Assembly: GCA_947623455.1 (NCBI GenBank)
Contig: OX392540.1
Location: 7,891,432-7,955,431, forward strand
Direction of reading: 5' to 3'
DNA length: 64,000 bases
DNA from: Mimachlamys varia
Lineage: Eukaryota > Mollusca > Bivalvia > Pectinida > Pectinidae
Shown here piece after piece: positions 1 to 10,878 of the stretch. A program made the translations under genes and the position numbers. Under the pieces are notes generated by a model that worked only from the letters and a program-made list of their open reading frames with translations, was not told where the DNA came from and ran no database searches. Numbering within the stretch: the first letter of the stretch is position 1; each line of letters starts with the position of its first letter.

Positions 1-202
1 GTAATAAATAAATGGTTGGATAGGCAGAGTTGCTTTCTCTTGCTACACATTAATGTTTTCGTCCGGAGGTACATGTAGCTCTCCATTTGAAAAGGTAAAT
101 AGCCTGTATTTACAACCTGATAAATGTTGAAAGATGGTAAGCTTCTGGAATGGTTCAAGGTGGTATATCATATAGGCAGTTAGCTGCATGGAGAAAAAGA
201 AT

Positions 203-336
203 CTTCCGGAAACGCTGGTCCTATCTTCTATAACTTTGTTGTTGGTCACCATGTAACTTGTTCTTTTGTTCATATTTTACCCCTCGTAAAATTGATGTTG
301 AATTATACTTTTGATGACGCTTTCTTATTGCCATCG
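203..336 (+). repeat. Family A dispersed repeat, diverged 3' part
   Basis: This stretch aligns by eye with the 3' half of the repeat that recurs about fifteen times in the window (best copies at 55655-55997 and 47501-47850). Shared landmarks are the CTTCCGGAA block near 203, TTTGTTCATATTTT near 266 and TGATGACGCTT near 313. It is strongly diverged and lacks the 5' half. A minus-strand open frame that overlaps it has no recognisable product. Confidence 0.5.
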
Positions 337-962
337 ATGAAGCAAAAGACAATGTTAATAAATATGAGTAATATATCAATAATGCCATGCCCTCCTAGGA
401 AGAACCGATTTGTGTGACTTTTGGTTGGATATGTTTGTGTTTTACGTCACATTAACAGCTTTGGACCGAACCAGATTTAAGCAGTGGAGAAAAGAATGAG
501 CTCAAGGAGCAAAATAGTCGACCAACGCCGGGACCAACGCCGACGCCAACGTCCCGAGACTTAGCCTGGGAATTCGTAGGTTTTTCTCTGTGTACCTATG
601 CACCTCCTCAAACTGGTCCTACATGATCCCACAGAGTCACTACGCTGCCACCAAATGTAACGTGCAGGCGGTCACCCATTCAACTTCTAAAGCGATCTCG
701 CCAGGTAGGCAGTGTTTTATCCATCACATGAACATTACAGCTACATTTATGTGTATAAAATTGTATATCCCGTGTTAAGTCAAACGTCCTTAAGAAAAAT
801 ATGTTTACGGAAGGCAGTTTTAATAAACAATTTAATACCAGACGTAAACAACGTTTAAGTACACTGATACTTGATAAAAAATGTTATTGAAGTCATCAAA
901 GAATTAATATAATGTCAAAAAGTCGTTAGTTCGTTTTTAATGTCTCTTTGCTCTCAAAAGAA

Positions 963-965
<3 letters not shown>
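337..965. other. AT-rich stretch, nothing recognised
   Basis: Both strands were read and no convincing exon, RNA gene or repeat boundary was found. A short run near 520-560 repeats an ACGCCGACGCCAACG-like motif but is too short to call. Confidence 0.5.

Positions 966-1010
<45 letters not shown>
966..1010. repeat. (GA)n microsatellite
   Basis: An uninterrupted GA dinucleotide run of about 22 units ends abruptly at CAAGTATATT. It is a likely length-polymorphic locus. Confidence 0.95.
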
Positions 1011-1011
<1 letters not shown>

Positions 1012-1255
1012 AAGTATATTAATATTACATTGTGGTATAAAGTCTCTTTTTCGCTTTTTTATTTTTGTTTGTTTTTTTTTGGGGAGGGGGGTTGTTTTTT
1101 TTTTGGGTGGGATTAGCTCGTCTTTTCTCGGTGAATCTTATGTATGTTTGGGTTTCTTTTTCTTTTCTCTCCCAATTCAACAATCCATCATTCTCATTTT
1201 TTCGTTTTCTTGATTTCATCTTTCGTTCCAAAAGGTAGGAAATGTCAAACAAAAC

Positions 1256-1345
1256 ATATATTTCTTATTCAATACTGATAACTTTGTTAAGATTCAAAAG
1301 ATATATTTCTTATTCAATACTGATAACTTTGTTAAGATTTAAAAG
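1256..1345. repeat. 45-bp tandem duplication
   Basis: Two adjacent 45-bp units (1256-1300 and 1301-1345) differ by one base (GATTC versus GATTT near their ends). A truncated third unit runs to about 1358. The near identity points to a recent duplication. Confidence 0.9.
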
Positions 1346-1358
1346 ATATATTTCAAAG

Positions 1359-3200
1359 TTGATTAAATGGAATCACAACATCTGCTTCTACAATAGTTTA
1401 TAATATTTCGATTCCCACCTTGCTGCCCCTAGCAATATTTTTTTTTTTATAACAAGTTTACAGAAGATGTCTGTTTATTACGATCACATTATAACAACAT
1501 CACAAAGGTCCTCTCCGTTTCTAAGATATTACTGTATGTCATTACATATAATATATTTTTACGAGAACATGACAACATTGGCTTTGTCAAGCAATTCGAG
1601 CTACCAAATTATCTATTTCTTGATGCTAATTTATTTCTCAGAAAGATTAATATCTTTATTTGAAAAATATGTGAAGACTCAATAGTAGCTATAGAACAAC
1701 AAAAAGGTTCCAGCCCCCCCCCCCCCCCTCCCATCCCAATCTTTTCCTCGTTGTATTACAAATAGATAACCCCCGAAAGATGACGTTGATATTATGAACT
1801 TTTTTTCTCAAATTAAAGAGAAACCCATAAAACATTTGGTAGTTACGGCCGAACGTAGAACGGTATAGATTGCAATTCTTCTGAGTCGATGTTCAGTGGG
1901 AATATACCCCTGGGGTGATAGATAATTTCATATAACAGGGTCCTATTGTTTAAAACTTGGCTAGCTTAATCATTTTTTTCATAAGTTAATAACTATATGC
2001 ATGTTCCCGATATTTTGCATGTTATTAAACGGTACTAGACATGTGATATCTGTAATTTTGTAACTAATTCGATAGTTTCTTTTTTATTTCTTTTACAGGG
2101 ATATCTAAATTTGCCCTAATGTCTGATTCACATTTTTAACAACTAGGCCTAGAATTTCTGTCATTTCATCATCGGAAATAGATCCTCCTTCAATCTATAT
2201 CATATATTACCAACTAATACCTTATATATAAAGCCGTATTTTTACCGGCGTCACTCTGTATACGAGTTAATTGAATTATTTACTAAGTAAAAGTGTTAAA
2301 ATAAAAAGAAAAAAATAACCAAATACCTTATTCAAGCTTCTTCGAAAAAAAGGTCTTTACTGAATGTTTGATTTTTTTTCTTTTGTTTAAACACCCATTG
2401 TTTCGGTTGCGTTCTCTGCCAACGTGTGCATATGATTGTATTGTATATAAATGTATCACGTATTCATATGTGCTGTTCTGCATTTGGAAATAAATTGAAT
2501 TGAAAAAATGAATATATACAGGAAGTCATTGAACGGCTTTTTGTATGTAAACAGTCAGCTCCTTCATTGGTATCATTGTCAGTATGAGGTGTATATAATA
2601 ACAGATACCAGTTGTGTATATATCGTTACATGTGCACTAGGAAGACCGCCGGTTAAGAACGGACGTCCGACAATGAACGGACGTCCGACAATGGATGGAC
2701 ATCCCTCTGGGAAGTTGGGACGTGACATATTGGCATATACAGGAGCGTTGATTGGTCAATTATCATTTCTCATTCAAAGGTGATAATGATAATATGTAAC
2801 CGAGTTTATTTGTCCGTGAAACCACTCGGCATTCATGTAGCCGTGTTAGTATGTTTCTGACTCTAAATATGTTCGTTGTTCTATGAAAGCATAGTGCGAT
2901 TATTCTTGTTGGGGAGGAATGAAAGTTGGCCGAAACATCGTTCATTGAAGTGAAAACATATTGTTGACAGGAAACTCACTAATTTTATTTAAGAAGTGGA
3001 AAAATGAGACAAGATTGAGATTCTTCAAGTGTTGAAAACATTGACGCATGTGTTAAAATTATTTCACAAACACAACATAAAGTGTTGCATTATTGGACAT
3101 TTTTGTGTTGCTTTGGTGTTAATTGTGTTGGCAAACTCATCTTAATGGAAAAAAATGCATCCCTTTATCGAGCGACACCGGAAATGGGACAGTACAATAT
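1359..3200. other. Intergenic, with poly-C run and 18-bp tandem repeat
   Basis: This is non-coding sequence upstream of receptor 1. It contains a 15-base C run at 1714-1728. It also has two perfect 18-bp units at 2657-2692, each carrying the palindrome GGACGTCC, followed by a decayed third unit. A 91-codon frame crosses the 18-bp repeat, but it lacks a signal peptide and a family signature and was not accepted as a gene. Confidence 0.5.
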
Positions 3201-3309
3201 GACAGTATTTTAGCGAGGATGACCACATCCGATATCAATCAGCACAAGCATTGAAAAAAACCATCAGTTTGACCAGCAAGGCAAAGCGTTGTAGATATTG
3301 CTGCAAAAA

Positions 3310-4755
3310 ATGGCTAACCTTACTCAACCCAAATTTCCAAACCTACTAATCGCTCGCCATGAGGAATTACTGGATGACGCGAACAGGCATGAACAGACGA
3401 TTCTGACTCCAATCATTGTGTATATCGTTATTCTGATGGTGTCCGGACTTATTGGAAACCTTGTCGTGCTGTACGTGTACACCTTCCGCTTCCGGCGGTC
3501 TAGCTCACGTACCTTCATTCTATGTTTGGCTATACTTGATACGCTGACTTGTCTTTTTGGGATGCCTTATCACATTATAGACATGACGCATGCGTACACG
3601 TTCTACAGCGTTGTCGCATGTAAGACACTGAGTTACATCATGGCATTGTCACTTCTGTGTTCGATCTATGTGTTGGTCCTGATCGCGATAGATCGGTACC
3701 GTAAAATATGTAAACCGTTCAAGAAACAAATATCCGACATTGGAACTAAAACATCAAGTGCAATGGCTATTGTCCTGGCGGCAATATGTTCGACACCGAA
3801 TATTTTCCTTTATGGACATGCAACCATAGAACTTCCGGGATCACATATCCGTGGCGTGGAGTGCTTTATCGCCGACATATATACCGAAACTATCTGGCCA
3901 ATGGTGTACAACGGTTTCTTGTTTTTCATTTTTGTTAGCTGTACTCTGATTTTAAGCGTCCTGTATGTGCTTGTCGGTCTCAAAATATGGCGGCAGGGGA
4001 CATTTCAGCGGGAGGATTCCAACAGCCGTAACAGCCAATGGAAGTTCTGTGGCAGCACTTCTCCCCAAACAACACAGATCGCGTTGTCAGAATCTGAAAA
4101 CAATAGCATCCGGGTCAAGTCGGTTAGATACCATAAAACCAGTGACGTAGACGGCAAAGCAGAGAACGATGACGCTGACAACAAGCAAAGGGAACAACTT
4201 GAGATGGATATATCGGATGACGACGATGCTGTATTCCGGACAAAGACAACACAAACCGCATTTGTTAGCAAACATTCGTCACGGCATCACCATAGAAACA
4301 ACCACAGGGAAAGCAAGAAAATCGCCTTTCAGGCGGTACGGCTTCATAACATGTCCACAAGCGACGACGAAGAGGCGCCGTGTCAATCCAGCATGAGGCA
4401 GACCGGAAGTATTCGATCACGAATGTCGTCATACCGGCGGAGTGTTAGCTTGTCTCGAAAGCAACGTCGCTCTCTGAAAATCACGTGCATGCTCTTTCTG
4501 ATCACGTTGGTTTTCGTGATCTCGTTCCTGCCACATCTCGTGCTGTTGATCCTGGACGCCATTGACGACAGTTTTTGGTGGAATATCTCGGACACCCAAA
4601 ACATTGTTTATAACTTCTTTCTTAGGACCTATTTCATCAACAACATGGCCAACCCCATCATCTATGGGTTCCTTGACATCCGCTTCCGGTCTGAGGTCTG
4701 CCTCCTCTTCAAAAAGATCGGTAAGTGTAAATGTGGCTCAATCTTCGGTAGGTAA
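3310..4755 (+). CDS. Class A (rhodopsin-like) GPCR, orphan, 481 aa, intronless
   Basis: A seven-transmembrane receptor, expected at the plasma membrane and coupled to heterotrimeric G proteins. Visible signatures are the GN pair of TM1 (N50), LAILD in TM2 (D76), the C104/C185 pair for the extracellular disulfide, DRY at 128-130 ending TM3, and NPIIY at 448-452 in TM7 followed by helix 8 and C-terminal cysteines suitable for palmitoylation. The third intracellular loop (about 225-385) is unusually long, with acidic, serine-rich and histidine-rich patches. TM4 lacks the usual tryptophan, and the TM6 CWxP motif reads SFLP. Sequons lie at N3 and N425. The start is set at the ATG at 3310: an in-frame TAG lies at 3292-3294, and the context has A at -3 and G at +4. 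The ligand is unknown; a peptide is plausible but unproven. The class call is firm, the subfamily is not. Confidence 0.95.
   Translation: MANLTQPKFPNLLIARHEELLDDANRHEQTILTPIIVYIVILMVSGLIGNLVVLYVYTFRFRRSSSRTFILCLAILDTLTCLFGMPYHIIDMTHAYTFYSVVACKTLSYIMALSLLCSIYVLVLIAIDRYRKICKPFKKQISDIGTKTSSAMAIVLAAICSTPNIFLYGHATIELPGSHIRGVECFIADIYTETIWPMVYNGFLFFIFVSCTLILSVLYVLVGLKIWRQGTFQREDSNSRNSQWKFCGSTSPQTTQIALSESENNSIRVKSVRYHKTSDVDGKAENDDADNKQREQLEMDISDDDDAVFRTKTTQTAFVSKHSSRHHHRNNHRESKKIAFQAVRLHNMSTSDDEEAPCQSSMRQTGSIRSRMSSYRRSVSLSRKQRRSLKITCMLFLITLVFVISFLPHLVLLILDAIDDSFWWNISDTQNIVYNFFLRTYFINNMANPIIYGFLDIRFRSEVCLLFKKIGKCKCGSIFGR
4721..4726 (+). promoter_or_regulatory. Possible splice donor inside the receptor 1 C-tail
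   Basis: The hexamer GTAAGT, the consensus 5' splice signal, follows AAAGATCG at the codons for the C-terminal tail. Use of this site would replace the last eleven residues with sequence from a downstream exon. Reading through gives a short tail ending at TAA 4753. No acceptor was identified. Confidence 0.35.
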
Positions 4756-4885
4756 ATTTGACAACTATGCAAATTACTCAGTTTAAAGAACCCGTATGTA
4801 AGGTCATGACGTCATAAAAAACATGTTACAAAACAGAAAATAGCACAAAGTGTATGCTTAGAAGTTCAACAATAACTCTACGAGA

Positions 4886-4891
4886 AATAAA
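4886..4891 (+). terminator. Polyadenylation signal AATAAA
   Basis: A canonical AATAAA lies about 130 bp after the receptor 1 stop codon, at a reasonable distance for a short 3' UTR. In an AT-rich region such hexamers also occur by chance. Confidence 0.45.
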
Positions 4892-6112
4892 AGCTATAAA
4901 CATTAATTATTACACTCTCCCTAAGTTCGATTAGGGTCGGAATCTATTCCGGAAACGATGGTCTGAACAATTGATTGGCAAGTCGTATATGTTATTCCCT
5001 CTATGAAACATAGCATGTATGGCCATAATGCGTCTAAAAGAGAACCTGGCTATTTCACTGGCATCCATCCATCTGAGACATACTTATATAATGTGTTTAA
5101 TGACTGCTGTCATTGAATGAATCGCTTACACGTGACGTGTGATGAATAGTGATATTGACAGGAGAACCAGTTAATAACAGAAAACCGGTTAATAAACGCC
5201 GCTAAAAATAGATTCTGGTAACTCCCTCAACATCCGGGTTTCTGTACTGTAGAGACGCGAGACAAGGTGTATATGTTGAACTTGAAATTATTGTTTGCCA
5301 TTTTAATTTTTGCTTGTTATATAATAAAAAGATTATGGACTTTTCACTTGGTTAATATGCTGTGATATTTACCAGATCCATAATTGTATAGTATTTACAC
5401 AATTAAGAACAGATAACATGTGTGAACTATTCTGTTGTGAAACTCTATCAGAATGATTGTTATTTGCTAAATCAGCCCTATAAATATATTGCTGTAGATA
5501 AAATTAATTTTCTGAGTACATTTAATTAGTTACAAGATATGCTAGATCATTTTCTTAGAGCCATTTATCTCACACGGTAATTATTTATTTAATATTTTTG
5601 TAAAAAGATACCAAACGTACATATTTTATATTTTGTGTTCATGTACATATATGTATAACGTAAATAAAGCCAAATTATTTCTCGAAAAAGTGGAGATTTT
5701 GATTTCTCCCTTTTTGAAGAAATCAAATAGCTTGGGTATATTTTACAGTATTAGATAAGGTACATTGTAAGATATTTCCCTTTATTTTGAAGAAAATGAA
5801 GTTCTCTGATATTGTGTTTTGTTCTTGAGAAGCTGAAGTTATATGCCATTTATAAATTAATAATGGTATTCAAGATATGACTACATTTGTAGTACGGTAT
5901 TCAATTTGAATGGTTCAAAATAATCCGCATGAATGAGTTATCCTTGTTCTTGAATAAATATATCCATTATGTCACGTACACGATTATTTAACCATAAGGT
6001 TCTTACAATTTGTATGAAAAGTAAGTATTGTAGGATGTATAATCTTGGAGAGAATGGAGAACATCATTATAACTGTACATGTTGATTATAACAAACGTTC
6101 ACACAAGTACCA
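4892..6112. other. AT-rich intergenic stretch, nothing recognised
   Basis: No exon-like reading frame, RNA gene or repeat with clear ends was found between receptor 1 and the SINE at 6120. Confidence 0.5.
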
Positions 6113-6119
6113 ATGAACT

Positions 6120-6352
6120 GTGGGGCCGGGTTGCCGAGTGGTTAAGGTGTCCCGACATTCTACCACTATAGCCCTCCACCTCTGGGTTGCGAGTTCGAAA
6201 CCGACATTGAGCAGTTATCAGGTACTGAACGTAGGTCAGTGTTTTTTCTTGGGTACTTCGGTATTCCTCCAAATTCCAAGCCTGGCACGTCCTTGAATGC
6301 TCCTGGCTGTTAATAGGACGTAAAACAAAACAAATCAAAATAAACCGAACCT
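6120..6352 (+). mobile_element. tRNA-derived SINE (family 1) with target-site duplication
   Basis: The 5' head resembles a Leu/Ser-type tRNA, with an A-box-like TTGCCGAGTGG near 6131 and a B-box-like AGTTCGAAACC near 6192. A tRNA-unrelated body follows and the element ends in an A-rich tail. A 7-bp direct repeat ATGAACT flanks it (6113-6119 and 6353-6359). The same body occurs at 54385-54612 on the minus strand and at 61897-62299. Such elements depend on a LINE for movement. Confidence 0.85.
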
Positions 6353-6589
6353 ATGAACTAACGTTCTAATTTGTCGAATGAGAGTTTAATTGAGTGGAGA
6401 AAATGGATGTAATAATTTGTTGAATAAGTTATATATGCGTGTAAATGAGCTACATGCATCTATTTGTTGAAAGAGCTCTAAGTTTAATGTTGAGAAACTC
6501 CATGTATTATTTTGAACTAGTCATGATATGAGTTTTTGTAACAAGGAGACACGACCGTGCATAACAATATCAGGAAATTACAAACCAGG

Positions 6590-6770
6590 TCAACTGGTCC
6601 GGACCTTTTGACCTGGTGGTAACGTCCTGGCTCCATAACCTAGAGGTATCGGGTTCACAACCGACTCGTTTCACTAGTTTCATTTCTGCTCTTTGTTGTT
6701 AAATATTGTTTATTTCCCAGGTTGGGATGTTTTTATTAATAAAGAGCCCAAGTCTCTGTGTGTGTATGTA
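6590..6770 (+). repeat. Possible tRNA-like SINE fragment
   Basis: The segment has TGGTGGTAACG near 6614 and GGGTTCACAACC near 6650. The spacing resembles Pol III A and B boxes, but both are imperfect and no flanking duplication was found. Confidence 0.3.
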
Positions 6771-6984
6771 CAATACAGTTAAATATTATAATGCACTTAA
6801 TCATACATGCTTTTTTATATTAGTATAAATATACCATGTAAAGTAAACAATGTTATGTCTTTTAAAAAACTATCTAACCACCCATTTGAGGCTTTGAAAT
6901 GATCATTTTCCAAATCAGAAGCGAATTTCAGCGCTTTCTCTTTGATCATTGATCTGCTAGATTTACAGATGTCTATTTCCGGAC

Positions 6985-7174
6985 AAAATGGCTGCTTAAT
7001 ACAGGACGATACAACGACTTGGGGCGATTGTTTGTGGCCGTTGGCCGTGTTACACAGGTGACCGCTTATTTAAGGTTCAATATATATAGTTTTTTCCATC
7101 GGCCGGACCACAGACTGGCTGCTTAACGGAGGTGGCCGCTTATTCAAGGTGGCCGTTAGAGCAGGTTTGACTGT
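6985..7174 (+). repeat. Degenerate GGCCGCTTA-motif repeat ending in GTTTGACTGT
   Basis: Variants of a (T)GGCCGCTTA(T/A) word recur about every 15-30 bases. The segment ends with GCAGGTTTGACTGTG. This terminal motif is shared with the ends of three otherwise unrelated segments at 13427, 22840 and 45971. Confidence 0.5.
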
Positions 7175-7185
7175 GCCTACTTATT

Positions 7186-8198
7186 ATCACAATGATAATT
7201 TCTTAAATATAATTACAGCCCCTTGTACCCCAATTCACGTTAAGTCGTGACGGATCGGTTTGATTAGTATGCCTGCATTAGGTTCTATATATACCGTCAC
7301 GATTCGTAACAGTGTTCATGAACTCAATGCAATGATTTGCTTATCGAGTGTTGAGTGTAGTACGTAAAGATGAGCCCATGTTTTGTAAATTGTATATCAT
7401 TGTTTGTTATGTGGATATTTGTAAAGAACTGTACATATATGATTTAAGAAAGCTTTCCTAGTTCTGTGATGCTTCGTACACTGTTTTATTTAAAGGTTTA
7501 TTTACACTATTTACACATTATAAAACATGTCATATCGTCGTTTAACTGATATTTACAACATGTGATTTAAAATGTTTATGATTTGCTAATACGGGTAAGA
7601 AAGGAACTTCAAGGTTCTGGGGAGATGAGATTGTTTTTTTCAGTGTTTGTATGGTTTTTTTTTTAATATGAATGATACGCAATGCAAGTTACACCACTTA
7701 ATACATAATCTTTATTTTTGTGTATTAAATGGATGCCACATCATGAACAAGGGTTCCTAACGTTATTGCATTATACTATAAATTATACTATGATGAATAC
7801 CTACTTTTTTAATGTAAATATATATATCATGGCACTATGACAAAAACAATATATGCATCATGCTAATAAATGTGCATGTTCATCGTTGATTGAATTAAAT
7901 AAAAAAAATTACAAACTTCATTTAGTTCTTATATATATTTTTTTCCCCGTTTTGCCATGTCTTTCCATAGTTTAATGAAGCCGCATGATTCTTTGTCAAA
8001 TATGCCGCTTAACATTGTGTAGACTTTGATCAAATCATATACAATATGAATTGTATCATATTGACGGAATTTTAAACAAAAATATGAATACTATTGTGTA
8101 TCTGATCATCTTTAATTGCTTTTAAAGGAATGTTTATCATGACAAGCAAAGCGAGATAACTCTTGTTGGATAGTTTGGTCTGTCTATGGTATGGTAGG
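7186..8198. other. AT-rich stretch, nothing recognised
   Basis: No gene or bounded repeat was seen on either strand. Confidence 0.5.
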
Positions 8199-8202
8199 TT
8201 AA

Positions 8203-8590
8203 AGGCCCAATATACGTAACTTCAGAATCAGAATTTGTTTGGGGATTCTGAAAAATTATGAAAATAACCCAGTTGATAATCATGCAAATATAAGTCGAAA
8301 ATGAAGTAAACCTGAGCGGTAACTAACAAAAAACTCTTGACAAAAAAATCTAAAGAATTGAAAATAATTCAGGTGTGGCCTACTTCAACAACAATCCGAA
8401 GTTAGAAGACAGTTCAAAATGGACGCGTGTTTTCAAGAACATAGTTTCAACTGCTTCTGCACCGGTAACTGCGTCAGAATTCATCCTGAATATTGCTGTT
8501 ACAATGAATCAGTTAACCTTGACCAATTCTATAAATATATAGGCTTGATTTTAGCTTCAAGTTTTCCCGAAAGTTACGTGTATTGGGCCT
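8203..8590 (+). mobile_element. 388-bp MITE with TTAA target-site duplication
   Basis: Terminal inverted repeats of about 20 bp bound the element: AGGCCCAATATACGTAACTT on the left and its near-perfect reverse complement on the right (19 of 20). TTAA flanks both ends (8199-8202 and 8591-8594), which is the target choice of piggyBac-type transposases. There is no transposase, so it is non-autonomous. A 78-codon open frame inside is probably incidental. A reversed second copy lies at 22946-23312. Confidence 0.85.
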
Positions 8591-8594
8591 TTAA

Positions 8595-9073
8595 ACATTC
8601 TGGATTGACGTTTTCGTACATGAAGATATACATATGCATCACAGTCGAATTGTAAGCTAACGGTATCAGCTATACTATCTGAAAATCTTTTACATAAAGA
8701 GCGATTTTCAACATGATCAGTTACCCATGTAAAAGACAATTTAAGCGTGTTTATTCAAACAAGTGTACTGAACGTGTACACTTATTATTTTAAATGGCCT
8801 TCTCCATCCCCGCATATTGTTGCGTCTTCTTTCAGAATTAACACACATTTATTGATAATGAACTATGAAAGTGTTATCTATCTTTAGAAATTAAGCTGGT
8901 TTGCATAAACCCCTTTTGTGCAAAGTGAATAGTTTTTTTTCGGTATACACAGTATAACTCACAAACAGATTGGGCTGTGGTCAGATGGGAGTGTGGTCAT
9001 TCCTTTCATGATACAGCTCAGAAACCAGCAAGGTGAAACATGCAAACGATATATCGGTCATGATTTCATCAAA
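8595..9073. other. AT-rich stretch, nothing recognised
   Basis: No feature could be supported between the MITE and the next foldback element. Confidence 0.5.
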
Positions 9074-9242
9074 GTTACCTAACTTAAAGAAACTACGTAA
9101 CTAAAACATATCCATAGGAAAGTATAACGGAAGGTAAGGAAAGTTCCTTCACTGAAAAGTGTCCCTTCACTTCTGTAATGCTTTCCTATGGAGATTTTTA
9201 AGTTAAGGAAGTTTCTTCAGTTACGGAACGTTATGAAACTGG
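9074..9242. repeat. Foldback MITE-like inverted repeat
   Basis: AACTTAAAGAAACTACGTAAC and CCATAGGAAAG on the left pair imperfectly with CTTTCCTATGG and a TTAAGGAAGTTTCTTCAGTTACG segment on the right. The whole forms a long imperfect hairpin without coding capacity. A related element lies at 10100-10283. Confidence 0.6.
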
Positions 9243-10099
9243 GACCATTTTTTTAACAAGTTGTGTGATTTTTTTTTGAGTCAATCACGTTCATTCAAAG
9301 CATATGCATAGACTGGATATTGACTTGATAGCAGTTGCGAAAATTAACTTGAGATTTTATTATTAGAAATGAAATATGACACATGGCGACCGTCAACGTG
9401 CGTTGAGAATATGTTTTCCCTTTATGATGGAAACGGGGATAATAACTCACACGCATGAAATTGTGCAGGTACAGTTACATGTATAAACACAGTTTCAATT
9501 TAGTAGATTATCGACTTGTATCATATACTCTACCCAATGTGTGTTCCTCTCGGGGAGAATTTATCAACCAAATCCATTAGCTAGAATAGAAATGAATGTA
9601 GTCTTACAACCTTGCTTTATATTTCATGTTGTGCTCTCGTAAATATTCTAAGAATTCGAAAAAAATATATCTTGAGCTCATTGTGTGTGTTTATGAGTAT
9701 TTTTAAGGTTATTTGGGTTTTTTTTCAATTCAATGTGTATTTCTTAATAGAAAAATGGAATAAAAGTCGACTACATCAACATTTTACTCGTAAAATCAGT
9801 TATTATGCTACTTTTCAAATCCGCTTAGGTGTGGTATAATTGCACTGCTGGCGGAGAAACATTGGAATTGTTTGATGATGTATTTCCTATGAGTATTACT
9901 TCGACAAGGGAGATAATTCATTAAATTTGATAAACTTTGACCAAGAGTATCGTTTAGAACTGTGCAGGCACGTCCTTAAAATCACCCAAGTTGTTACTAA
10001 ATTTGAAGGACGTAAAATACAAACAAACACTTTAGCGGATAAAAAAAAGGGAATTAGTCTTTAAACTGAAACATCCGGAAAACAATTCGCGTATTAGAT
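9243..10099. other. AT-rich stretch, nothing recognised
   Basis: The open frames here are short and AT-driven. No family or structural RNA was recognised. Confidence 0.5.
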
Positions 10100-10283
10100 C
10101 CGTTTTCCACTAAGGTTTCTTAACCCGAAGAAATTCCTTAACCTAAAAAGTTCGGAAAGCATTATACATGTAGGTGTTAAGGGGAAAATCGTACCTTAAT
10201 GAACTTTCCTTAATCTTTGTAAAGCCTTTCTATTTTTTTTTAGGTTAAGGACTCCTAGAGTTAAGGAACGTCAAATAAACCGG
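10100..10283. repeat. Foldback MITE-like inverted repeat
   Basis: CCTTAACCTAAAAA with a nearby GAAAGC on the left pairs with GCCTTTC and TTTTTTAGGTTAAGG on the right, separated by about 65 bases. It shares the TTAAGGAA-type stem with the element at 9074-9242. Confidence 0.55.
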
Positions 10284-10658
10284 GGCCAGAATAATTAACC
10301 TCGGTTTTTGTTTGAGTTCGAGATATTCTCTGATGTGAACGGCCAGTGTAAGATTAAAGATTCCATCTGTAACGTGTATGTATGCTTGTGTGAATTGTCT
10401 CCCTTGCATCTCCGATGAAACAGTTGGTTTATTTGCTATTATTGTATAACACAACATGAGTACTGTGTTGCCTTCTCTCCTTTTGTTATGCTACATTTAT
10501 ATTAGTGTAACCCTGGTAAAAAATACTATCTGCAATATACCGCTCGGCTAGAGAGATCTTCTCTGTAACACGATCGGTTGAGCGTAAGACTAGAAGCCAG
10601 AGGTTCCGGGTTCGACTCCTAGCGGAGGCATTGAAACAATAATGACCTCTGTTACATA

Positions 10659-10667
10659 TGGCGCCCA
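10659..10667 (+). promoter_or_regulatory. Putative primer-binding site of the TRIM-like element
   Basis: TGGCGCCCA begins two bases after the 5' LTR. TGG is the complement of the CCA end of a tRNA, and TGGCGCC matches the complement of tRNAs that end GGCGCCA, such as lysine tRNAs. Further complementarity decays after about nine bases. Confidence 0.55.
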
Positions 10668-10820
10668 CGTATGGACCCGGGAATCATACTTAGGGATGCT
10701 TGCAAAGGAATCCCTATGGCCCCCGAAAAAAATCGGGACGAGTTCTTTCCTGGAGGGTGAGTATGTAACCCTGGTAAAATACTATCTGCAATATACCGCT
10801 CGGCTAGAGAGATCTTCTCT

Positions 10821-10878
10821 TTAGCTCGATCGGTTGAGCGTAAGACTAGTAGCCGGAGGTTCCGGGTTCGACTCCTAG
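10821..10878 (+). promoter_or_regulatory. tRNA-like internal Pol III promoter in the 3' LTR
   Basis: An A-box-like TAGCTCGATCGG, with a D-arm able to pair GCTC with GAGC, is followed about 43 bases downstream by the B box GGTTCGACTCC. Box order and spacing match a tRNA gene. The acceptor and anticodon stems do not pair well, so this is a tRNA-derived promoter and not a functional tRNA. In the 5' LTR the B box is intact and the A box is eroded. Confidence 0.65.

Noticed and set aside
2508..2783. 91-codon frame with repeated NGRPTM units, possible peptide precursor
   Set aside because: No signal peptide, no dibasic cleavage pattern around each unit, and the repetition comes from a perfect 18-bp DNA duplication.
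3298..3309. Four extra N-terminal codons of receptor 1 from a TTG
   Set aside because: TTG is not a likely animal start. The ATG at 3310 has a good context, with an in-frame stop shortly upstream.
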